Source of the DNA: Thiorhodococcus drewsii AZ1
GTDB taxonomy: Bacteria > Pseudomonadota > Gammaproteobacteria > Chromatiales > Chromatiaceae
Assembly: GCF_000224065.1 (NCBI RefSeq)
Contig: NZ_AFWT01000042.1
Span: forward strand, 1-43,409
Direction: 5' to 3'
Length of the DNA: 43,409 bases
Positions 22,593 through 31,000 of the stretch are shown here, piece after piece (position 1 is the stretch's first letter; each line of letters begins with the position of its first letter). The position numbers and the translations under genes were made by a program. The notes beneath the pieces are model-generated. The model was not told where the DNA came from. It did not search any database and saw nothing but the letters and a program-made list of their open reading frames with translations.

Positions 22593-23405
22593 ATGCAACA
22601 ACTCACTCCAGAAGGTCAGGTAATCGTCGCCGGCCTGTCCCAGCGCTACGGCTTCAGCCCCGACGCGGTCACCCACATGCTGTTCGCCGTGGTCAATGGC
22701 AACGGCTCCATGGCGCAGTTCAGCCATCCCGAGTTCGGTGGTTCCGGTCAGTGGATGCAGGGTGGCATGCTGATGCTGGGCGATATGTTCAACCATTCGC
22801 TCAAGGGGCGCGTCGATGCCTTGTGCGGCGAGCTTTCTGCGATTCTCGCCAATCAGCCCGGTCTCTTGCGTAGCGGCAGCTTCCAGTCCCAGAGTCAGAG
22901 CGGCAGTGGTCAGCAGCATCAGGGTTCGGGTGCGCCCATGGGCGAGTCCAGCCTGTTCGTGCCCGATCCATCGGCCAATTGGTGGCCGAGCGAACTCGGC
23001 GCACCCAACGCGACCGGCTCACAGAACGAGATGCGTTATGCCTATTTTGCCAACGCACGCAGGCTCGCAGTTCAATCCTGTGGGCAGGTTTGGGTCTATG
23101 ACACCCTCGATCATCAGATCGGCGGTTTTTCCCAGCAGCAGGGCATGGGCGGCTCGATCCTCTTCTCCAGCCAGTACGGCACCGTGAATCTGGCCAGCCT
23201 GCCGGTCGTATCCATCGACGGACGTCCAGCCGCGCCGCCCCAGGCCGAGCCGGTTGGCTCCTCTGCACCGGCTGCGGGGGCCGCCTCCGGCGCCGAGTCG
23301 GACATCTTTTCCGCGATCGAGCGGCTGGCCGATCTGCGCTCCAGGGGCATCCTCTCCGACGACGAGTTCTCCCAGAAAAAGGCCGAGCTGCTGAGTCGTC
23401 TCTAA
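22593..23405 (+). CDS. SHOCT-domain protein of unknown function
   Basis: 270 aa. The N-terminal part (1-95) is compact and Met/Gly-rich, a Gln/Ser/Gly linker (96-120) follows, then a beta-rich middle (about 125-215) and an Ala/Pro linker. The C-terminal 30 residues (IERLADLRSRGILSDDEFSQKKAELL) are a SHOCT domain, a short helical module thought to mediate oligomerisation. No signal peptide. No clear Shine-Dalgarno precedes ATG 22593. The function of the N-terminal part is not recognised. Confidence 0.82.
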   Translation: MQQLTPEGQVIVAGLSQRYGFSPDAVTHMLFAVVNGNGSMAQFSHPEFGGSGQWMQGGMLMLGDMFNHSLKGRVDALCGELSAILANQPGLLRSGSFQSQSQSGSGQQHQGSGAPMGESSLFVPDPSANWWPSELGAPNATGSQNEMRYAYFANARRLAVQSCGQVWVYDTLDHQIGGFSQQQGMGGSILFSSQYGTVNLASLPVVSIDGRPAAPPQAEPVGSSAPAAGAASGAESDIFSAIERLADLRSRGILSDDEFSQKKAELLSRL

Positions 23406-23442
23406 CCGCGTCTCCGATGTTCGCCCCGTCCCGAAACCGGCG

Positions 23443-24222
23443 TCAGGTCGCGCTCGGTCCGGGGTGGGGTCGGTACCCCAGATCGAGCGAAAGCCGCTTT
23501 CCAGCCTCCATCAGATCCTCGATCCATTCCGCCCGTCGCCGCAGGATCGGCGCCGAAACCGAGAGTCCAGCGCTGACATTCCCGGTGCCGTCGTAGACCA
23601 GAACCCCGATGCAGCCGACGTCCATCTCGGCCTCCTCGTCGTCCAGGGCGTAGCCGAGCGCGAGCGACTGGGCGCAGGCGGCGATCAGGCGCGGGAGGTC
23701 GGTGATGCTGTTGCGGGTATAGGCGGGCAGGTTGGTGCGCTCGGCATAGGCGCGGATGGCGGCCTCGCCGGCTGCGCCCAGCATCAGCTTGCCGACGGCG
23801 GTGACATGCAGCGGTGCGCGCGAGCCGATCAGCTGCTGGACATGGATCATGCGGTTCGGGGTCGCCTTTTCGATATAGACCACGGCGTCCCCCTCGCGGA
23901 TGGTCAGGTTGACCGTTTCACCGAAGCGGTCGCGCAGATCCTCCATGATCGGTCGAGCGATGGCGCGCACGTCGACATTGCCGTGCAACCGCACGCCGAG
24001 CTGCAGCAGACGCAGACCGAGCCGGTAGTGTCCGGCCGAATCCTTCTCGACGAAGCGGTTGTGGATCAGCGAGGCGAGGATACGGTGCGCGGTCGAGACG
24101 TTCAGGCCGGTCTCGGCGGCGAGGATCTTGAGGCTGACCGGATCGGGGTAACGGGCGATGGCATCGAGTAGAGCAGCCGCGCGATCGATGACTTGGATGC
24201 CGGAGGGGCTGTTTTGAGTCAT
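23443..24222 (-). CDS. IclR-family transcriptional regulator
   Basis: 259 aa. The N-terminal winged helix-turn-helix (about 9-70: LDAIARYPDPVSLKILAAET, LNVSTAHRILASL) is followed by the IclR effector-binding domain (about 85-250). These regulators commonly control a divergently transcribed catabolic operon. Here the divergent side is occupied by a group II intron beginning about 90 bases upstream, so the natural target may have been separated from it. Confidence 0.9.
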   Translation of the reverse strand: MTQNSPSGIQVIDRAAALLDAIARYPDPVSLKILAAETGLNVSTAHRILASLIHNRFVEKDSAGHYRLGLRLLQLGVRLHGNVDVRAIARPIMEDLRDRFGETVNLTIREGDAVVYIEKATPNRMIHVQQLIGSRAPLHVTAVGKLMLGAAGEAAIRAYAERTNLPAYTRNSITDLPRLIAACAQSLALGYALDDEEAEMDVGCIGVLVYDGTGNVSAGLSVSAPILRRRAEWIEDLMEAGKRLSLDLGYRPHPGPSAT

Positions 24223-24241
24223 GAGGAATTTTCCAGAATGA

Positions 24242-24258
24242 TTTTCGTATTATGAAAA
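24242..24258. promoter_or_regulatory. Candidate IclR operator
   Basis: An inverted repeat, TTTTC-N7-GAAAA, lies 20 bases upstream of the iclR-type start codon in an AT-rich patch. Size and position suit autoregulation, but this is pattern reading only. Confidence 0.35.
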
Positions 24259-24314
24259 CATGTCTGGAGCGATTTGCCTTGTAGCTCTGGTGATTGAACG
24301 GGGCATCCAAGGGG

Positions 24315-26258
24315 GTGTGGTTCTATTGGCGGGGGCGTTCCTCATCCTGGCATAAGGGGAAAGAGTTGTTGCTTTCGCCCTGTCTGACGACCTGTGGAGA
24401 TGCCAAATGGGAGGAAAAGGGGCCAGTGCGGCCTGGCAAGGCCGCGTGATCTAGCGGGTGGGAATCCCGCCTGGGTAATCGTGAGCCGCGAGCCCAGTAT
24501 CGAGCCTTGCGGCGTGGCTGGTAACAGCCGTGTCGATGCGTAGGCACGAAAGCAGGCGAGGTGCAAAGGAAGCGGGTGAAGCCGCCCTTGAAGGTGTTGA
24601 GCCCCGAAAATTTTTGCGTTGGGAGTGCCGACGGGTTTGTCCCCCGGCAGGCCACAATCCATGCCGCGCTCTGGCGAGCGGCATGGGTACTCCCCGGGGT
24701 CCGAGGCCGTGTCGAGCCTGACATCGAGAACACGTGGTCACCAGGGAGATCCGAGCATCGGTCCGCCGGAAGCGGGCACCCGCGAACAAGTGTAAGCAAC
24801 GAGGACGCGGGCGGCGATGCTGGGAAGTCGGAGCCATCCATACGAGCGATGACGCCCGGTAACGCGGGCCGAGCAAAGGGGTGGCGGTTTGAGACAACGC
24901 GAGAGCGATACACGGCCCTACGCCGAGAGGACTCTGACCGTGACAACCAAACTCGAGCGTTTCACACGAATGGCACGTGAAGAGCCGCCGATGCGGTTCA
25001 ATGCCCTGATGGGTCTGCTCAGCGATCCTGAAGGGTTGCGTGAAAGCTTCGAGCGTCAGGACGGACGCAAGGCGCCCGGAGTCGATGGGATGAGGAAAGA
25101 CGACTATGGCGTCGATCTGGATCAGCACCTGGAGGAGTTGTCGGCACGGTTGCGCCGACTGGGCTATCGGCCACAGCCGGTGCGGCGCACCTACATCCCG
25201 AAAGGGGACGGCCGTTATCGGCCTCTGGGGGTGCCCGCGTTCGAAGACCGGCTGGTGCAAGATCGCCTCAGCGTGATCCTGCAAGCCATTTGGGAGCCGG
25301 AGTTCCGAGACGGCTCCTATGGCTTCCGTCCGGGACGCAGCGCGCACGATGCGCTGCGCCGCCTGGCGGAGGTCATCACCAACGAGCGGACGCAATGGGT
25401 CGTCGAAGCCGACATCAAGGGCTTCTTCGATCACGTGTCCCATGCCCACGTGCTGCGCTTTCTGGAGCACCGCATCGGCGACCCCAGGCTGCTGCGGATC
25501 ATCCAGCGGTTCCTGAAGGCCGGCATCATGGAAGACGGCATCTTCACATCCAGCATTGAGGGGACACCGCAAGGCGGATTGGTCTCGCCCGTGCTCAGCA
25601 ACATCTACCTGCACTACGTCCTCGACCTCTGGTTCGAGCAGCGTTTTGCCAAGCACTGTGCGGGCAAAGCCTTTCTGATCCGCTACGCCGACGACTATGT
25701 GGCCTGCTTCGAGCAAGAAGCGGATGCGCGCGCCTTCATGGAGGCCATGCCTGAGCGGCTGGCGCAGTTCGACCTGGAAGTCGAGCCGAGTAAGACCGCC
25801 CTGTTGCGGTTTGGCTCGCAGGCGCTCGGTCAACCACACGACCGGGGTGACGAACCGCGCACCTTCAGCTTCCTCGGCTTCACCCACTACGTGGGCCGGA
25901 GCCGTCGAGGGCGGTTCGTCATCGGACGCAAAACCGACGGCAAACGCATGAGCAAGAAGCTCAAGCAGCTCAATGAGCGACTGCGTGCCCTGCGCACTCA
26001 AGGCGTTGCGGCCATGCTGGCCTATCTCATCCGACACCTGATCCAGTACTACGGCGTCAGCGGTAATACCCGCGCTGTGGCTGGGTATCACTACCAGGCG
26101 ATAGGGCTGCTGTTCAAATGGCTGAACCGGCGCAGTCAAAAGCGCTCGCTCAACTGGGAGCGCTTTCGAGCCATCACTGGATCGTTGCTACCGCGCCCGC
26201 GCATTGTCCATGACCTCTATCCTATTCCACCGTGGAAGACTCAAACTGGGAGCCGGAT
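24315..26258 (+). mobile_element. Group II intron, 3' end truncated in domain V
   Basis: A structured GC-rich leader of 500-600 bases precedes a maturase gene, as expected for domains I-IV. The 5' boundary is uncertain: GTGTG at 24315 and GTGCG at 24426 both fit the GUGYG consensus. Related introns carry domain V overlapping the maturase 3' end (after KTQTGSR). Here only its first strand (GGGAGCCGGAT, 26248-26258) remains; the sequence then changes and an IS begins 18 bases later. With domains V-VI gone the intron should be unable to splice or move. Confidence 0.75.
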
Positions 26259-26265
26259 AGTGTAA
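24940..26265 (+). CDS. Group II intron reverse transcriptase/maturase
   Basis: 441 aa from GTG 24940, which has AGAGG nine bases upstream; an ATG at 24889 is an alternative. The RT fingers/palm has APGVDG, GFRPGRSAHDAL, DIKGFFDHVSH, GTPQGGLVSPVLSNIYL and the catalytic YADD (residues 249-252). Maturase domain X follows (YYGVSGNTRAV to the C-terminus). No HNH endonuclease is present. The protein is essentially complete but its last residues (SRIV) come from the junction where domain V was lost, so the protein may be made without a functional RNA partner. Confidence 0.88.
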   Translation: MTTKLERFTRMAREEPPMRFNALMGLLSDPEGLRESFERQDGRKAPGVDGMRKDDYGVDLDQHLEELSARLRRLGYRPQPVRRTYIPKGDGRYRPLGVPAFEDRLVQDRLSVILQAIWEPEFRDGSYGFRPGRSAHDALRRLAEVITNERTQWVVEADIKGFFDHVSHAHVLRFLEHRIGDPRLLRIIQRFLKAGIMEDGIFTSSIEGTPQGGLVSPVLSNIYLHYVLDLWFEQRFAKHCAGKAFLIRYADDYVACFEQEADARAFMEAMPERLAQFDLEVEPSKTALLRFGSQALGQPHDRGDEPRTFSFLGFTHYVGRSRRGRFVIGRKTDGKRMSKKLKQLNERLRALRTQGVAAMLAYLIRHLIQYYGVSGNTRAVAGYHYQAIGLLFKWLNRRSQKRSLNWERFRAITGSLLPRPRIVHDLYPIPPWKTQTGSRIV

Positions 26266-26276
26266 CACTCCAAGTC

Positions 26277-27843
26277 CAGGGCTTTGAAGGTCACGTAAGG
26301 TGAACATTCTGGCCCCTGCCGTCTTCGGGCTTGCCACGCTGTCGAATCGTCCGTCTGCACGGTTGGCCAGCCCGGTACAATCGGCGCCCTTTTCCGATGA
26401 CGGGACACCGATCGTTTTGCTGACCCCACTGCTTGAGCGCTTCGCGGCGCACTGCCCCATCCCGACCATGGTCCGCGCGGTGCTCGAGCGCAGCTTCCAT
26501 CCGCAGCAGCTCGATCGCTGGTTCGAAACCACGGCTCAAGACCAGTACACCCGCCAGCTGCTGTTTGTTCGATCTGATGCGACAGGTCGTCACCCGCCAG
26601 CAACCCTCGGTGCATGCGGCCTATCAAAGCGCCCGTGAGCCGATCCCGGTCTCCCTGAAGGCGGTCTACGACACGCTCAGCGGGCTCGAGCCCGAGGTCT
26701 TGGCGGCGTTGGTCGATTACAGCGCCGAGCAAGTCAGCGAGGTCGTCGGCGCTCTCGAGGGTGCCAGAGCCTCGTTGTTGGCCAACTACCGGGTCAAGAT
26801 CCTCGATGGCAATGCCTTGGCCGGACGCGAGCACCGTCTGGCCGACACCCGGACGCGGAGCGCCGCCCCCTTGCCGGGCAAGGCGCTGGTGGTCTTCGAG
26901 CCGGCGCTGGAGGTGATCACGCAGCTGATTCCCGAGGTGGACGCCTATACCCAGGAGCACGCCTTGCTGCCGCAACTCGAGCGCAGGATCGAGGCGGGGG
27001 ATCTGTGGATCGCCGACCGCAACTTCTGTGTCGCCTCCTGGATCTGGACCCTGCATCAGCGCGGAGCGTGCGTGCTGGTGCGCGAGCACCAGCAGATCCC
27101 ACTGCACCCGCTCGAGCCGATGCGCCAAGTGGGGCGCAGCGACCAGGGCGTGCGGAGCGAGCAGCGCGTGACGATCACCGCCCCTGACGGCCAGCAGACG
27201 CTCGAGCTGCGTCGCATCCGGCTCGAACTGGAGACGCCGACACGTGACGGCGAAACCCGACTGTATCTGTTGACGAGCGTGCCCGAAACACATGCCGATG
27301 CCGCACAGATCGCCGCGCTCTATCGCGAGCGCTGGACCCTGGAAAAGGCCTTCCTGCACCTCACCACGCAGTTGCGCTGCGAGATCGACACCCTGGCCTA
27401 TCCGCCCGCGGCCCTGTTCGGGTTGACCATGGCCATCGTCGCCTACAATGCCTTGGCCGTGATCAAGACCGCGTTGCGTCAGGTCCACGGCGCCGAGACC
27501 ATCGACACGCAGATCTCGGGCGACTATCTGGTCAACGAAATGGCCCGGGTCAGCGACAGCCTCGAGACGCTGGTGACGCCCGAGGAATGGGCCGCGTTTC
27601 ATACCCTCACCCCAGCAGCAATGGCGGCTTGGCTGCTCGCCACCGCCCAGCACGTACAGCTGCGCAAGTACCGCAAGCATTCACGCGGCCCCAAGAACCC
27701 GGTTCCGGCGCGGACCCATGATCCGACCAAACAGCATGTCTCCGTCGCGCGCCTTCTTGAGAAACGTCGAAAGACCCTGCGAACCTGAGGGGATCGATCG
27801 GAGAAGACGCTCATGATCACGATCTGTGACCTTCAAAGCCCTG
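26277..27843 (+). mobile_element. IS4-type insertion sequence with 18-bp terminal inverted repeats
   Basis: Exact inverted repeats CAGGGCTTTGAAGGTCAC (26277-26294) and its complement (27826-27843) bound a 1567-bp element with one transposase gene. No target-site duplication is evident in the flanks. It abuts the truncated end of the group II intron. Confidence 0.8.
26300..27788 (+). pseudogene. IS4-type transposase, frameshifted near 26565
   Basis: The N-terminal part reads from GTG 26300 (MNILAPAVFG ... RFAAHCPIPTMV ... YTRQLLF). Around 26560-26570 coding switches to a frame shifted by +1 (LFDLMRQVVTRQQPS onward) and continues to 27788. All three catalytic acidic positions lie in the second part: D in ILDGNAL, D in WIADRNF, E in YRERWTLEKAF. 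Either a small deletion inactivated it or it uses frameshifting; deletion is more likely because no slippery run is obvious. Closely similar transposases usually have a few extra residues at this point. Confidence 0.75.
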
Positions 27844-28015
27844 CTCTCAGCCGTTCAAACTGTGGCATAGATCACGGAAATCCTGCCTTGCCGCGTTCAG
27901 GGGCGATCGGCAGCTTTCGCGAGCACTATACAGCCATACTATTTGTGTGGTAGTTGAACCCTTGCAGTCGGTCCAGGCGCAGAGCAATCGTATTCGTCGG
28001 GATGTGAGTGCCAAT

Positions 28016-28030
28016 CCCCGCCGTGCGGGG
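28016..28030 (+). promoter_or_regulatory. 5'-UTR hairpin before the second giant gene
   Basis: CCCCGC / GCGGGG stem with a 3-base loop, 32 bases before ATG 28063. The Shine-Dalgarno AAGGAAA (28049-28055) is 7 bases before the ATG and fixes the start. The hairpin could stabilise the message or be a short attenuator. Confidence 0.4.
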
Positions 28031-28062
28031 GAGTCTTCTGTCCAAACCAAGGAAAGCCGCCC

Positions 28063-31000
28063 ATGTTCGCCTCCCGAGTCCTCGCACCCAAATGTTCGTT
28101 GTGGAGTCTGCCCAGCTTTGTGTGGCTGGTCGTGATGGTCGGGCTGTTGGCATACGGCCATGTAGCACGGGCTTGGGATCGGGATACCGAATGGCAGGTG
28201 GTGGAGATCTATCTGGCGACCATGGGCTATGCCCCGGATGCCGAGGGCTTCAATTACTGGGTCGGCAATATTCAAACCGATTCTCAATGGACCCCAACCA
28301 CTGTTGCACAGAGCTTCTTCGATCAGCCGCTGGTTCAGGCGCAATATCCTGACTCAATGGGCTATGGTCCGCTGATCGAGGCCCTGTACCAAAACATCTT
28401 TGGCCGTGCTGCCGACACTGAGGGCTACAACTACTGGCTGGGTGAGTTGGAAGCCGGTCGAGTGTTGCGCAACCAGATGATCATCGCTCTGATCAATGGC
28501 GGCTGGGATAATCCCGAGGCCGCCACGGATATGGCCCGTTTTGGTAATCGCGTCAATGTTGCACTGGCGTTTGCGCGTTACCAGACGGATCATGGCATCG
28601 TCTACAGCCGGCTCTCAGCTGAGGATCAAGTCTATCTGCATCAAGCGGGGCGCGATGTGCTGGTCGATATTGGATCTGCCACGGATGACTATCTCGTTGG
28701 CGTTGAGCGGATTCCGGGACTGCTGGATCGGCTGGCGGGCCAAGCGATTAAAATCAATGGATTGGTACAAGTTGGCCGTATCGGTGACGGCACGGTCAAA
28801 CTCTACGACCGTGCGGGTCGCCTGCTCGGCTCTGGCAAGACCACTCGCGGTGATTCGCTGGAGAGTGTGGGCCACTTTACCATTGACAGCTCTTCTCTGG
28901 ATCCAAACGACTATTATCAGCTTACTGTCAGCGGCGGTGCGTTGTTCGACGCTGATTTCAATGATGAACTGGATGAGACACCTACGGCGCTCATAGGGAC
29001 GGTTCGCGCTATTTACACGGGGAGGCAGCTCCTGGATACTGAGGATGTCACGATCAATCTGGTCAGCGACATGCTCGTTCGCTTGCTGGGTCCGCAATGG
29101 GCCACTAAAACACCAGAGATACTTAGCACATCCATTGCTGAATTGCTGCCAAACATTTTGCGCGATCTCAATGGCGATGAAATCGTCGACCTCGGCGACG
29201 TCGCTCATTTTGATGAGATGTTAGCCGACCATCGCTTCCAGTTGACCTTCGACTTTACGCAAGCGCACCACGGTTACTTGAGTGCTTTCTTCATCCAGGA
29301 TGCAGCCCTCAGACCCGACCTGGATACGGCGCTTTTTACATTAATTCCACCGCATATCTTGCTTGCAGAGGACGCCGATTATTTCACGCTTGGGGATACA
29401 CTCAATTGGCGCCTGGCTGTTGCCAGCGATGCCTATCCCGTGACGTGGTCGATTGACGGGAAAGCGTTCGAGGGTGAAAGTTGGGTACCTGATCAGGTGG
29501 GTCAGTACCAACTGGCCGCTGACGTCCATGACGCGACAGGGGCCGTCATTGCCCGCAGCAGCCGGCTGCTAATCGTCGATAGCTCCACCGAACTCACCAC
29601 CCTACAAGCTGGTCCTGACGGCGCTAGTGTGATCGTGCTTGACAGCGACAGCGGACTCGATGGTGCGCGGATCGTGGTTCCGGCGGGAGCGGTCTCGACG
29701 AATACTCAAATCACGCTGGCCCGCTCGACCTTGGATGTATTGCCCGTGACGGGGGCGGTGGCGCTCTCGCCGGTGCTTGAAATGCAGCCGACAGGATTGA
29801 CCTTCGAGCAACCGGTGCAGATCCGGATTCCATTCGATCCCGCGCAGTTGTCGATAGGCGATGAGTTGCGGATTGCGCGGCTTTCGGACGGTGAACTCGA
29901 CTATCTGACGCCAACCCGTATTGATTATGAAAACAAGGAGGTTATTTTTGAAACTGATCATTTTTCGCGTTTTCGCTTGCATAAAGGACTTCCTTATTTT
30001 CAAGAGACAGAAAGCGAAGATTTTATTCAGGAAATTCAGTTATTTATGCGTGGTTATACCGATAATTTAATATTATGGGAATCCAACAAACCAGTTATTA
30101 AACCAGTTACCTGGAATGATCAGTTGACAACAGATGAAATTGCTCAAATTCTCAATCGCGATTTATCTTTCGATAGCTATCGCTGGCTCGATTCGACGCT
30201 TACTCCTTATACTCTATACAATGATTTCAAAAACAACAAAGAACGTTTTGATGGTGTTTATGACAAAGCGATGTCTTACAACCCCAGGGGTTTAGGCAGA
30301 TTATTTCGTCAGCATTACCCCGGATTCAACGCTTATAGTGCAACGCTTAATATTTATGAATCACTCAGGCATTTTGTCGGTGGAAGTGCATTTGCCGAAA
30401 ATTTTGCAATAGCCTTCTTGGCAAAAAAAGTTTTTCAGGGAGCGATTAATAAAAGCTATGTTGGTAGCATGATTAAATTTTTATCCGCAAATACGGATCT
30501 ATTGGCAAGAACGATGCAAGGATTTGAGGATACATGCGTTGGCAACAGTATGCTTAAAGTAAAAAATGGCGCTCTTGATAATAAGGCGCTAGAAAAAACT
30601 CTTGAAGACGCAGGTATTTTTGACGAATTTTATCGCCCGGGTGCCTCAGGAGTACAAGAGTGCAGTCTAACACAGGATCCTACAAGTATAACTCGGGAAA
30701 CCATGCTGAATTCTTACTGGGAGCCTCTCTACAACTTTTGGCAGCTTATAGCAAATTATGAAGCATCAAAGGCTGTTGGGGAAGATGGTTATAATGCTGA
30801 AAAAGCATTAAAAAAAGTTATTTTGTCTGCATCTCAAGATGTGATCGTAACGGCTAATTACAGGTTTGTTTTGCCGTCGCCATATGCTGACAAATTAAGC
30901 GTTGATCTTGATCCTTTAAGCGATTTCTTTTTTGCCGTAAATAGCGAAGTTGACAAGATTGATATTAAAGCTGAGCTTTTAACATCAGGTTCTGGATCAA

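Noticed and set aside
24451-26139. 562-residue minus-strand frame in the group II intron
   Set aside because: It is antisense to the maturase and structured intron RNA. Such frames recur in intron leaders because of the RNA sequence, not because they encode proteins.
26241-27680. 479-residue minus-strand frame in the IS4-type element
   Set aside because: Antisense of the transposase; no recognisable domain.
27844-27920. Remnant gene end on the minus strand (RQDFRDLCHSLNG)
   Set aside because: The short peptide resembles a transposase-like tail, but there is too little sequence to assign it and no upstream coding signal.
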